From: Flavobacteriales bacterium
GTDB lineage: Bacteria > Bacteroidota > Bacteroidia > Flavobacteriales > BACL11
Length of the DNA stretch: 24,838 bases
Direction: 5' to 3'
Assembly (NCBI GenBank): GCA_002728175.1
Contig: PBVH01000017.1
Coordinates: 1-24,838, forward strand
Below the pieces are notes generated by a model. The model was given only the letters and a program-made list of their open reading frames with translations. It did not search any database and was not told the DNA's origin. Made by a program: the position numbers and the translations under genes. This document shows, piece after piece, positions 5,959 through 14,224 of the stretch; position 1 is the first letter of the stretch; the number at the start of each line of letters is the position of its first letter.

Positions 5959-7698
5959 ATGACAAGATTTATTTTACTTCTTTTTTTAGTATCAAATTCT
6001 TTATTTTCCCAAAATTGGCAACAAGCAACTTCATTTCCATTTTCAGGAGTTCATCATCCAATTACTTTTTCCTATGAAAATTATGGATTTTCAATTTCTG
6101 GAAGCAATACAGACTTAGTTTACAGGTATGATAGTAATACAGATTCTTGGACGCAGTTATCCAATTTTCCTGGCGGGGATAGAGGATATGCTTATGGAGT
6201 TCAAGTTGGTAGTAAGGCCTACATGGGTTTTGGATCCAATCCTAGTGGTAATTTCCCAACTGATTGGTGGGAATACGACATTATTAATGATAGTTGGTCT
6301 CAGAAGGCATCATTTCCAGGAAATGGACGAAACCATCCAGCTATGGTTAGTGTCGGAGATAAAGTTTTTGTTGGTTGTGGAAGTAATACAGCAAATTTAG
6401 GAGATTGGTGGGAATATGACATTAATAGTGATTCATGGTCTCAAAAGCCAGATATTCCAGGAAACGATAGACATCATCCTTATTATTTTGGTATTGGAAA
6501 TTATGCATATGTAGGTTTTGGACATGGAAGCTTTCCAGGTCCTGGAAGCAATCCATCAGCTGGTTCTTATATTTACAATGATTTTTATAGATATGATCCA
6601 AGCAATGATACATGGCTACAACTAGATAACTTTCCATCCGAAGCAAGAGTTGCTGGCACACAATTTTCATTTAACGGGAAAGGATATGTGTTAAGTGGCG
6701 ATGGTGATGATCATTCTTCGCTAAGTAGTGGTGAATTATGGGAATATGAACCCTCAAATGATTCCTGGACACAATTACCTTCTCACCCTGGCGATGCAAT
6801 ATGGGCACCCGGGTGTTTTGTAATAGATTGTAGTGTTTACTTTTTATTGGGTCAAAATAATAATACTTTTCCTGCAGTTTATCCATCTAATATTTACACA
6901 TACAAACTAAGTGATGATTGTGGTTGTACAGATCCTTTAGCAGTTAATTTTTCTTCAATAGCGACAATTGATGATGGAAGTTGTTGCTACATTTCTGGAT
7001 GTACAAATCCTTATGCTTTAAATTTTGACTCAACAGCTTGTTTTGATGACAACAGTTGTGTTCTACCAATATTAGGATGTACTAACCAAAGCGCTTCAAA
7101 TTATAATGCTAGTGCTAATACAACTATAGCATATGGTGGAGAATTAAACAATTCCTTTTCATCAGGTGGTTACTTCAATGGAGATCAACATTTAATTTTT
7201 GATGCCAATCAAGAGGCAGTCATAAAGTCTGCTGTATTTTATGCAGAGTCGAATACAACAGTGACCTTCGAACTTCGAGACAACAATAGCGTCGTTTTAG
7301 ATGATACCACATATTCTCTTGTTGCTGGAAGTCAACGCTTAATTTTAAATTTTGATGTTCCAATTGCAAATGATTTACAATTGGGTATATCTTCTGGTAA
7401 CTCTTCTTTGTATAGAAATAATTCTGGTGCTACATATCCATATAACATTGGTAATTTAATAAATATTAAACAGTCAAGCGCTTCAACCAATCCATTAAGC
7501 TATTATTATTTTTATTACAATATTGAAGTTGAGACCCCTTGTCAAAATGTTACAGGTATTTATGAAAATAGTAGTCATAAAAGATTACTTAAAATAGTCG
7601 ATGTTTTAGGAAAAGAACAATCACATGAATCTAATAAAGTTCAATTTTATATTTATGATGATGGTTCAATTGAAAAAAAATTAAATATTAAAAAATAG
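5959..7698 (+). CDS. Secreted Kelch-repeat protein with GCTDP repeats and T9SS-like tail
   Basis: This is a 579-residue protein. Residues 1-17 are a signal peptide (ending SLFS before QN). Residues about 25-318 hold at least five Kelch-type repeats, each with a pattern like WEYDxxxDSWxQ then a P-G and a GxxxYVGFG strand (for example around 55-92, 103-141, 150-188, 208-247 and 260-297), so a beta-propeller is expected. Residues 322-390 hold three short cysteine repeats beginning GCT(D/N). Residues about 393-528 look like a beta-sandwich domain (HLIFDANQEAVIKSAVFYAE and VTFELRDNNSVVLDDTTY). Residues 541-579 form the tail LLKIVDVLGK, then FYIYDDGSIEKKLNI, shared with two other exported proteins here and probably a T9SS sorting signal. 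Propeller proteins of this type often bind sugars or other proteins at the surface; the ligand is unknown. A strong promoter lies directly upstream, and the BI-1 gene begins five bases after the stop. Confidence 0.85.
   Translation: MTRFILLLFLVSNSLFSQNWQQATSFPFSGVHHPITFSYENYGFSISGSNTDLVYRYDSNTDSWTQLSNFPGGDRGYAYGVQVGSKAYMGFGSNPSGNFPTDWWEYDIINDSWSQKASFPGNGRNHPAMVSVGDKVFVGCGSNTANLGDWWEYDINSDSWSQKPDIPGNDRHHPYYFGIGNYAYVGFGHGSFPGPGSNPSAGSYIYNDFYRYDPSNDTWLQLDNFPSEARVAGTQFSFNGKGYVLSGDGDDHSSLSSGELWEYEPSNDSWTQLPSHPGDAIWAPGCFVIDCSVYFLLGQNNNTFPAVYPSNIYTYKLSDDCGCTDPLAVNFSSIATIDDGSCCYISGCTNPYALNFDSTACFDDNSCVLPILGCTNQSASNYNASANTTIAYGGELNNSFSSGGYFNGDQHLIFDANQEAVIKSAVFYAESNTTVTFELRDNNSVVLDDTTYSLVAGSQRLILNFDVPIANDLQLGISSGNSSLYRNNSGATYPYNIGNLINIKQSSASTNPLSYYYFYYNIEVETPCQNVTGIYENSSHKRLLKIVDVLGKEQSHESNKVQFYIYDDGSIEKKLNIKK
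6922..7131 (+). repeat. Three tandem GCTDP-type cysteine repeats in the Kelch protein
   Basis: At protein level three repeats with a period of 25-26 residues begin at residues 322, 347 and 373. The first reads GCTDPLAVNF, then DDGSC. The second reads GCTNPYALNF, then DDNSC. The third reads GCTNQSASNY and then loses the DDGSC end. Each complete unit carries two cysteines and an Asp-Asp pair. They link the propeller to the beta-sandwich part. Similar repeats are frequent in large secreted proteins of marine Bacteroidota. Confidence 0.7.
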
Positions 7699-7703
7699 TA
7701 ATT

Positions 7704-8447
7704 ATGAAAATGATTAGATCTGGAAATCCTGCACTAAGTAAAAACACATTTGATTTATTAGATCCCATTACTAATACAAACAATGTTATGACTCTCGATG
7801 GTGCTGTTAACAAAACTGCCTTAAGTATGGGGATATTATTGTTAGCAGGATATTATACTTACACTAATGAACTCACGCATTTCGTATGGCCTGGATTTAT
7901 TGGAGGTTTTATTGTCGCACTAATAACGATATTTAAAAAAGAATGGTCTCCAATAACAGTTCCTATTTATGCCTGTTTAGAAGGCCTAGCCTTAGGAGGT
8001 ATATCTCTTATTTATGCTCAGAACTTCTATGATGGAATTGTATCCCAAGCTATAATTTTAACTTTGGGTATTTTATTTGCTTTATTATTTGCTTACAAGT
8101 CTAAAATGATTAAACCGACTGAAAACTTTAAGCTGGGACTATTCGCTGCAACTGGAGGTATTGCTTTGGTATATATAATATCTTTTTTTATGAGTATTTT
8201 TGGTGGATCTGGACTTCCAATAATGGATCCTTCAAACTCTTCTATGATGAGTATCGGTTTCTCTTTAATTGTAGTTGCAGTAGCATCATTAAATCTTGTA
8301 ATGGATTTTGATTTTATAGAAGAAGGAGCTGAAAAAGGGGCTCCGAAATACATGGAGTGGTATTCAGCTTTTGGTTTATTAGTTACATTAATTTGGTTAT
8401 ATCTTGAACTTTTAAGATTGCTAGCTAAGTTAAATTCAAGAAGATAG
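7704..8447 (+). CDS. Bax inhibitor-1 / YccA family membrane protein
   Basis: This is a 247-residue protein with seven predicted transmembrane helices (about 36-54, 61-77, 85-104, 112-131, 143-163, 181-200 and 221-241). The N-terminal MIRSGNPALSKNTF and the loop DFDFIEEGAEKGAPKYMEWY (201-220) are typical of the bacterial BI-1/YccA group (COG4760 type), which are inner-membrane proteins related to calcium-leak channels. Their role in Bacteroidota is not well defined. The ATG lies five bases after the stop of the Kelch gene, so read-through transcription is likely, though a functional link is not apparent. It converges with the nitroreductase gene, with one base between the two stop codons and no visible terminator. 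Confidence 0.9.
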   Translation: MKMIRSGNPALSKNTFDLLDPITNTNNVMTLDGAVNKTALSMGILLLAGYYTYTNELTHFVWPGFIGGFIVALITIFKKEWSPITVPIYACLEGLALGGISLIYAQNFYDGIVSQAIILTLGILFALLFAYKSKMIKPTENFKLGLFAATGGIALVYIISFFMSIFGGSGLPIMDPSNSSMMSIGFSLIVVAVASLNLVMDFDFIEEGAEKGAPKYMEWYSAFGLLVTLIWLYLELLRLLAKLNSRR

Positions 8448-8448
8448 A

Positions 8449-9156
8449 TTATACTTTTTTAATTACTAGATTCTTTTCTATTCTATATCTATCTCCATAA
8501 ACACCATCTTTTGCAGCTTTACCTATTCCTAATATCATTACGACATGACAATTACGATTAAGATTTAGTATTTTTTTTACTTTCTTCTCATCAAATCCTT
8601 CCATTGGACACGAATCAAACCCTTCTGCTACCAGCCCAAGCATTAGATTCTGGCATGCTAGCGCGGTTGATTTAGTAACTACTTCAAATAGTTCATGCTT
8701 ATAAATTGGACTTCTAAGAACAGGTTTAAAAAAGCCAAGTAAATTGTAAAATATTGAAAAGAGTTTTTTAACAATATTTGAAATGCCAAATGTATCATGA
8801 TAGTATAAAATGGGTACTAATTTGTTATAGTATCTATTAATGATTGGTATATACTTTTTCTTTTTTTTGTAATCTTCGATTATTAAATTCTTATTTCTTT
8901 TCCATGTGTCAATTCTTGATACTGCTACAATAAGTTCTTGTGCAGTTATTGCGGCATTTTGAGAAAAGCAAGCTTTGGCAATACTATCTTTTTTATTCTT
9001 ATTTTTAATCCAATAAAATTCCCAAGGTTGTAAATTAGAAGAGTTAGGCGCTAATATTGCTGCCTCTAAACATTTTTTTATTACTTTATCTGGAACTTTA
9101 TCATTTGTAAATTTCCTTACTGATCTTCTTTTTTTAACTAAATCAAAAAAATTCAT
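8449..9156 (-). CDS. Nitroreductase family protein
   Basis: This is a 235-residue FMN-dependent oxidoreductase of the nitroreductase family. The N-terminal KKRRSVRKF (8-16) and the NSSNLQPWEFYWI segment (about 38-50) are the usual FMN-binding parts, and EGFDSCPMEGFD near residue 183 and the GxG near the C-terminus complete the pattern. Family members reduce nitro compounds, quinones or flavins with NAD(P)H. Residues about 95-150 form a longer lysine-rich and hydrophobic insertion (including FSIFYNLLGFF) not present in the shortest members. I use the ATG at 9156, since an upstream in-frame TTG at 9162 adds only two residues. It diverges from the kinase gene across a 78-base gap. The physiological substrate is unknown. 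Confidence 0.88.
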   Translation of the reverse strand: MNFFDLVKKRRSVRKFTNDKVPDKVIKKCLEAAILAPNSSNLQPWEFYWIKNKNKKDSIAKACFSQNAAITAQELIVAVSRIDTWKRNKNLIIEDYKKKKKYIPIINRYYNKLVPILYYHDTFGISNIVKKLFSIFYNLLGFFKPVLRSPIYKHELFEVVTKSTALACQNLMLGLVAEGFDSCPMEGFDEKKVKKILNLNRNCHVVMILGIGKAAKDGVYGDRYRIEKNLVIKKV

Positions 9157-9174
9157 AAACAATATTAATTTTTA

Positions 9175-9182
9175 CAAATATA
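9175..9182 (-). promoter_or_regulatory. Candidate -7 promoter box for the nitroreductase gene
   Basis: On the minus strand this reads TATATTTG, an exact TAnnTTTG -7 box, 18 bases before the ATG at 9156. The -33 TTTG at 19-base spacing is absent. A perfect 10-base palindrome, TCATGCATGA, lies just upstream at 9191-9200. Confidence 0.4.
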
Positions 9183-9234
9183 TAGTAATTTCATGCATGA
9201 TTTTTATTCTATTCTTTAAGTGCTTTATTAAAAT

Positions 9235-10086
9235 ATGATGAAAGAATTTTTTAATAATATTATATTAAAACTATCTGATTGTCAAAATTGCAAACTGGTA
9301 TTATACAATTATAAACAAATCTTTGGTGGTTCAATCAATACTGCATTTTTTATTAATACTAATAGGGGAAAATTTTTTTTAAAATTAAATAATAATAAAA
9401 CCAAAAATTTGTTTGATAATGAGGTCAGAGGTTTAAAGTTGATCTCATCAACTAACACAATAAATGTACCTCAAGTAATATATTTTGATGATGAAGTTTT
9501 GGTATTAGAATTCATTGAAAGTAATCAAATAAACAAAAAATTTTGGTCAAATTTTGGTTATAGTCTTGCTGAATTACATTATAATACATTAAATAGTTTT
9601 GGACTTGATCATGATAACTATATTGGCACTTTGCTTCAAACAAACAAATTTTACGACAATTGGAATGATTTCTTCATATATCAAAGATTAAAACCACAGT
9701 TAGATATTGGTAACTTTCCAGCTAAAACACATAAACTCTTTGATATACTTTTTTTAGAATTGGATAATATATTTTCTTTAACTAAACCATCATTATTACA
9801 TGGTGATTTATGGAATGGTAATTTTATATCTACAAATGATCAAGTTTTTCTTGTTGATCCTGCGGTTTATTATGGAAATAGAGAAATGGATATTGCTATG
9901 ACAAAATTATTTGGAGGCTTTGAAAAAGAATTTTATGATTCTTATAATTATCATTATCCATTAGTTAAAAACTGGCAAACTAGATTAGATATATGTAATT
10001 TATATCCACTTTTGGTACATGCAAATTTATTTGGAGGAAATTATTATAATCAAATACATAGTATTTTGAAATCTGTCACAAAATAA
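9235..10086 (+). CDS. Fructosamine kinase family protein
   Basis: This is a 283-residue protein of the fructosamine / ketosamine-3-kinase family, with an aminoglycoside-phosphotransferase-like fold. The motifs in order are a glycine-rich FGGSINTAFFI (30-40), an ATP-binding lysine in KFFLKLN (Lys50) with Glu63 in NEVRGL, the catalytic loop LHGDLWNGN (188-196, Asp191), and the metal-binding DPA (Asp208), followed by YGNREMDIAMTKLFGGF. The LHGDLWNGN and DPA motifs together are characteristic. Family members phosphorylate ketosamines made by protein glycation, which then break down and free the lysine, so this is a protein-repair enzyme. The length is close to the usual 280-300 residues. The start is ATG-ATG; the second ATG at 9238 is equally possible. 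It is followed by the promoter of htpG. Confidence 0.88.
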   Translation: MMKEFFNNIILKLSDCQNCKLVLYNYKQIFGGSINTAFFINTNRGKFFLKLNNNKTKNLFDNEVRGLKLISSTNTINVPQVIYFDDEVLVLEFIESNQINKKFWSNFGYSLAELHYNTLNSFGLDHDNYIGTLLQTNKFYDNWNDFFIYQRLKPQLDIGNFPAKTHKLFDILFLELDNIFSLTKPSLLHGDLWNGNFISTNDQVFLVDPAVYYGNREMDIAMTKLFGGFEKEFYDSYNYHYPLVKNWQTRLDICNLYPLLVHANLFGGNYYNQIHSILKSVTK

Positions 10087-10122
10087 CTGTCATATTTTCA
10101 TATTTTTTTTTCTAATTGTTTA

Positions 10123-10153
10123 TTTGTCATATATTTTTTTCTTGGCATATTTG
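10123..10153 (+). promoter_or_regulatory. Probable promoter for htpG
   Basis: TTTG at 10123-10126, a 19-base spacer, then CATATTTG at 10146-10153 match TTTG-N19-TAnnTTTG with one mismatch (C for the first T). Transcription would start near 10158-10160 and leave a leader of about 25 bases before the ATG at 10185. No CIRCE-like inverted repeat is visible in the 98-base gap. Confidence 0.55.
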
Positions 10154-10184
10154 TTGCTCTATCTTATTATAAATTAAAATAATT

Positions 10185-12083
10185 ATGAAAACAGGTAATA
10201 TCAATGTACAAACGGAAAATATTTTTCCAATTATTAAGAAATTTTTATACTCTGATCATGAGATTTTCTTAAGAGAATTAGTTTCAAACGCAGTTGATGC
10301 AACTCAAAAACTAAAAACACTTAAAACAGTAGGGGAGTTAAAAACAGACTTATCTAAACTCAGAGTTGAAGTAATTTTAGACAAGAAAGCTGAGACTATC
10401 ACTATTAGAGATAATGGAATAGGAATGACAGAAAGTGAGTTAGATAAGTATATAAATCAAATTGCATTTTCAGGTGCTGAAGAATTTGTTAATAAATATA
10501 AAGATGTAGATGCAAAAAATTCTATTATTGGTCATTTTGGTTTAGGTTTTTATTCTTCTTTCATGGTTTCAAAAGAAGTAGAAATCATTACTAAAAGTCA
10601 AAAACCTAATAGCAAAGCGGTAAAATGGACTTGTGATGGTTCTCCAAGTTTTAATATGGAAACAACTACCAAAAAGACAAAAGGTACTGATGTTATTTTG
10701 CATATTGCTGACGACTCTAAGGAATTCTTAGAAGAATCTAGACTATCAGGGATACTTAACAAATACTGTAAGTTTCTTCCAGTCTCAATAAAATTTGGAA
10801 CCAAAACTGAAAAAATTGATGATCCAAAAGGAAAAAAGGATAAAGATGGAAATATTGAAAAAGTTGATAAAGTTGTAGATAATATAATTAACAACCCTAA
10901 TCCAGCTTGGAAAAAAAGACCTTCCAACTTAAAAGAAAAACATTACAAAGAATTTTACAGAGAGCTATACCCAATGGAATTTAGCGAGCCTTTGTTTAAC
11001 ATTCATCTAAATGTTGATTTTCCATTTAATTTAACAGGAATTTTATATTTTCCTAAATTAAAGAACAATTTAGAAGTACAAAAAAATAAAATTAATCTTT
11101 ACAGTAATCAGGTCTTTATAACAGATAATGTCGAAAATATTGTCCCGGAATTTTTAACATTACTTCATGGGGTAATTGATTCACCTGATATTCCATTAAA
11201 TGTTTCTAGATCTTATTTGCAAGCAGATGGAAATGTAAAAAAAATATCAAGTCATATTACAAAAAAGGTAGCTGATAAATTATCTAACATGTTTAAAAAA
11301 GATAGAAATGATTTCGAAAGTAAATGGGATGATGTTAGAGTATTTATAGAATATGGAATGTTAACTGAAGAAAAGTTTTTTGATAAAGCCTCAGATTTTG
11401 CACTTTATAAAAACACAGCTAGTAGCTACTATACTTTATCAGAATTTTTAGATAAAATAAAAGAAACTCAGAAAAATAAGGATAACAAAACTATTATTTT
11501 ATACACTCATGATAAGAATGAACAACATTCTTATGTAAATGCTGCGACCAATAAAGGTTATGAAGTATTAGAATTATCAGGACCATTAGTGAGTCATTTA
11601 ATTAGCAAACTTGAAAGCACTAATACTGATATACAATTTGTAAGAGTTGATGGTGATAGTATTGATAAATTAATTGATAAGGGTGATGATGCAGTGTCTA
11701 AATTAGATGAAAAGCAACAAAAAAAGGTGCAGGAGATGATTCAATCTGAAGTGGATAAATCTATTTACACAGTACAAACTCAAAATATGTCATCTGATGA
11801 TTTACCAATACTAATAACTCAAAGTGAATTTATGAGAAGAATGAAAGAGCAACAGCAACTATCAGGTGGAGGTATGCAAATGTTTGGTGATATGCCAGAA
11901 TCATATAATGTTATTGTTAATACTAATCATGATTTAGTTTCTAAAATAATTTCTGAAAAGAATAAAAAGAAAAGAGTTGCATTAATTAAACAGATTTTTG
12001 ATCTAGCATTACTTTCTCATGGGATGCTTAAAGGAGAGAAGTTAACAAGCTTTGTAGAAAGGAGCGTTTCATTAATTAAATAG
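10185..12083 (+). CDS. htpG: Molecular chaperone HtpG (bacterial Hsp90)
   Basis: This is a 632-residue homodimeric ATP-dependent chaperone of the cytoplasm. The N-terminal GHKL ATPase domain shows ELVSNAVDA (31-39, with Asn35 as the magnesium ligand), DNGIGM (76-81) and GHFGLGFYSSF (116-126). A charged linker rich in lysine and aspartate (about 208-232) leads to the middle domain, which contains AWKKRPSNL and the segment GVIDSPDIPLNVSRSYLQ with the catalytic arginine. The C-terminal dimerisation domain follows. The length is close to that of E. coli HtpG (624). The gene stands alone in its own transcription unit, with the promoter described above. All expected parts are present and the call is secure. 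Confidence 0.97.
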   Translation: MKTGNINVQTENIFPIIKKFLYSDHEIFLRELVSNAVDATQKLKTLKTVGELKTDLSKLRVEVILDKKAETITIRDNGIGMTESELDKYINQIAFSGAEEFVNKYKDVDAKNSIIGHFGLGFYSSFMVSKEVEIITKSQKPNSKAVKWTCDGSPSFNMETTTKKTKGTDVILHIADDSKEFLEESRLSGILNKYCKFLPVSIKFGTKTEKIDDPKGKKDKDGNIEKVDKVVDNIINNPNPAWKKRPSNLKEKHYKEFYRELYPMEFSEPLFNIHLNVDFPFNLTGILYFPKLKNNLEVQKNKINLYSNQVFITDNVENIVPEFLTLLHGVIDSPDIPLNVSRSYLQADGNVKKISSHITKKVADKLSNMFKKDRNDFESKWDDVRVFIEYGMLTEEKFFDKASDFALYKNTASSYYTLSEFLDKIKETQKNKDNKTIILYTHDKNEQHSYVNAATNKGYEVLELSGPLVSHLISKLESTNTDIQFVRVDGDSIDKLIDKGDDAVSKLDEKQQKKVQEMIQSEVDKSIYTVQTQNMSSDDLPILITQSEFMRRMKEQQQLSGGGMQMFGDMPESYNVIVNTNHDLVSKIISEKNKKKRVALIKQIFDLALLSHGMLKGEKLTSFVERSVSLIK

Positions 12084-12125
12084 TTATTTATTAAATAATA
12101 TTTATTTTACAAAAGTTTATTATTT

Positions 12126-13214
12126 ATGGATAATGTAAATAGTGATATTAGAATTTCTAGTACTTTATCATCTAATTTTTACTCATCAAAAAAAAAATTC
12201 AAAGAAGTTATTGATAAGATATTTGCTAAAAGTTGGCATTTAATAACTGATGATACACATTTTGATGAAGAAAATTATGTTTATCCTTTCATTTTGATGG
12301 ACAATGTTTTACCTGAGCCACTATTTTTAATTAAAAATAAGAACGGTATCGAATGTTTTTCTAATGTTTGTACTCATAGAGGAAATATTTTAGTTAAGTC
12401 ACCTGGCAAAATACACAAAACTATTAATTGTAATTATCATGGAAGATCTTTTGATACAAATGGTGAATTTTTATTTATGCCCTGTACTGAAGGAATGGAA
12501 AATTTTCCATCGAATAAAGATGATTTACCTAAAATCTCAACTAAACAATGGAATCAATTTATATTTACTTCATTAGAACCAAAATTTATTTTTGAAGATT
12601 TGATAGTGGATGTTGATGCGCGAGTTGGTTGGATGCCTATTAAAGATTTTGTTTTTAGAAAAGATTTGTCAAATGAATATTTAATTAATGCAAATTGGAC
12701 TCTATATTGTGACAATTATTTAGAAGGATTTCATATTCCTTTTATTCACAAGGATTTAAATGAAGTATTAAATTATGAAGAATATAGTGTTGAGTGTTTT
12801 AAATATTCAAATTTACAAATTGGTTATGCTAAAGACAAGGACCTATGTTTTGATTTGCCTAAATCCTCAATTGATTATGGTAAAAACATAGCTGCATATT
12901 ATTTTTGGTTGTTTCCAAATATTATGCTTAATTTTTATCCTTGGGGATTATCAGTGAATCTTATAAAACCTTTATCTAATGGTAAAACAAAAGTAAATTT
13001 TTACTCCTATGTGTGGAAAGAAGAACTTTTAGATAAAGGAGCTGGAGCTGATGTTAATAAAGTTGAGATGGAAGATCAAGAAGTTGTAACTAGTGTTCAA
13101 ATGGGAGTTAGTTCAAGGTTATATAAATCAGGTAGATTTTCACCTAATATGGAACAAGGCGTACATCAATTTCATACTATTATTAAAGACTTTATATATG
13201 AAAATGATAAATAA
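12126..13214 (+). CDS. Rieske-type ring-hydroxylating / demethylating oxygenase alpha subunit
   Basis: This is a 362-residue Rieske non-haem iron oxygenase. The [2Fe-2S] motif is CTHRG (82-86, Cys82 and His84) with CNYHG (102-106, Cys102 and His105). The mononuclear iron site is seen in DNYLEGFHIPFIH (206-218, His213 and His218); a candidate third ligand is an acidic residue in the C-terminal part. The sequence is closer to the choline/carnitine monooxygenase-like branch than to classical aromatic dioxygenases, judging by NYLEGFH; the substrate remains unknown. No ferredoxin or reductase gene lies nearby, so electrons must come from a protein encoded elsewhere. The 3' end overlaps the start of the secreted PLC-like gene by 17 bases, which suggests coupled translation. 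Confidence 0.88.
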   Translation: MDNVNSDIRISSTLSSNFYSSKKKFKEVIDKIFAKSWHLITDDTHFDEENYVYPFILMDNVLPEPLFLIKNKNGIECFSNVCTHRGNILVKSPGKIHKTINCNYHGRSFDTNGEFLFMPCTEGMENFPSNKDDLPKISTKQWNQFIFTSLEPKFIFEDLIVDVDARVGWMPIKDFVFRKDLSNEYLINANWTLYCDNYLEGFHIPFIHKDLNEVLNYEEYSVECFKYSNLQIGYAKDKDLCFDLPKSSIDYGKNIAAYYFWLFPNIMLNFYPWGLSVNLIKPLSNGKTKVNFYSYVWKEELLDKGAGADVNKVEMEDQEVVTSVQMGVSSRLYKSGRFSPNMEQGVHQFHTIIKDFIYENDK

Positions 13215-14196
13215 GTTTTTTCTTTTAGTTTTATTTTTTTGTTTTTTGGATGTAAAATCTCAATGTAATGGTTCTTTTCAATTGTGTGATAAGAAATATA
13301 ATGAAGTTGCGTTTTTAACATCTCACAATGCATTTAATTCTTCTGAAGATAATTTTCAGTTTCCTAATCAAACTTACAATATTTTAAATCAATTAAATGC
13401 TGGAGTAAGAGGTCTCATGATTGATGTTTATGATAACAATGGAACACCAATGGTTTATCATAGTTTTTCAATTTTAGGATCGATTCCTTTACAAGATATA
13501 TTCAATGATATTAAAAGCTTTCTTGATTTAAATACTAATGAAATTGTTACGCTTATTTTAGAATGTTATATTGATGCTAACTCCATTGAAAATGTTTTAC
13601 AACAATCATTGCTTAATAATTATTTGTATTCAAAAGATTCTCAATCTAGTTGGGCAACTTTAGATGAAATGATTACTTCTAATAAGAGACTTATTATTTT
13701 TTCAGACCAAAATGATGCTTCTTCTTCTCAATCATGGTATCATTATGTTTGGGATTATGCAGTAGAAACACATTTTAGTGTAAGTGATATAAATGATTTT
13801 TCTTGCGAATATAATAGGGGAGATTCTATAAATGATCTGTTTATTTTTAACCATTTTTTAACTGACGATTTATTTGGTTACGGTCTCTACAATGAGTCTT
13901 TAAGTGTTAATAGTAATCCTTTTTTTATAGACAGAGTTACAAGTTGTTGGCAAAGTAAAAATAAATTTCCTAACTTTTTAACTGTAGATTTTGTTGAATT
14001 AGGAGATGCTCAAACTGTGGTTAATCAGATTAATGATATGAATACTAATATAAATGAATCATTTTCGTCCTTTGAAAAAATATTAATAGATGTAAAGGAT
14101 ATTTTAGGTAGATCAATAACAAGTGCTTCGCACAATAGAGTTGTTTTTCGTATCTATAATGATGGTTCAGTATCTAAACAACTTAATGTAAATTAA
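13198..14196 (+). CDS. Secreted PI-PLC-like phosphodiesterase with T9SS-like tail
   Basis: This is a 332-residue protein. I start it at the ATG at 13198, or six bases later at 13204, because this gives a clean signal peptide (INKFFLLVLFFCFLDVKS before Q); an in-frame upstream extension lies wholly inside the Rieske gene. The mature part is a PLC-like TIM-barrel phosphodiesterase with TSHNAF (His43), RGLMIDVYD (71-79, Arg71 and Asp76) and MVYHSF (His88), matching the two-histidine catalytic layout of the bacterial PI-PLC X domain family. Such enzymes cleave phosphatidylinositol or similar phosphodiesters; the true substrate is unknown. Residues about 292-332 are the shared tail ILIDVKDILGR, then VFRIYNDGSVSKQLNV, probably a T9SS sorting signal. 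It overlaps the preceding gene by 17 bases and converges with meaB 28 bases away. Confidence 0.8.
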   Translation: MKMINKFFLLVLFFCFLDVKSQCNGSFQLCDKKYNEVAFLTSHNAFNSSEDNFQFPNQTYNILNQLNAGVRGLMIDVYDNNGTPMVYHSFSILGSIPLQDIFNDIKSFLDLNTNEIVTLILECYIDANSIENVLQQSLLNNYLYSKDSQSSWATLDEMITSNKRLIIFSDQNDASSSQSWYHYVWDYAVETHFSVSDINDFSCEYNRGDSINDLFIFNHFLTDDLFGYGLYNESLSVNSNPFFIDRVTSCWQSKNKFPNFLTVDFVELGDAQTVVNQINDMNTNINESFSSFEKILIDVKDILGRSITSASHNRVVFRIYNDGSVSKQLNVN

Positions 14197-14224
14197 TAAC
14201 TATTATCTAATAAATTAATTTAAA

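Noticed and set aside
6422..6886. Two open frames of 71 and 82 codons on the minus strand inside the Kelch gene
   Set aside because: They are antisense to well-supported Kelch repeats, their translated sequences have no family character, and their histidine/tyrosine richness comes from the repeated codons on the plus strand.
12084..12125. Inverted repeat TTATTTA-T-TAAATAA after htpG
   Set aside because: It has a one-base loop and only A/T pairs, so a stable hairpin is unlikely; it is typical of the base composition.
13093..13197. Longer start of the PLC-like gene inside the Rieske gene
   Set aside because: The additional 35 residues lie in another frame of the Rieske gene and would bury the clear signal peptide that begins at 13198 or 13204.
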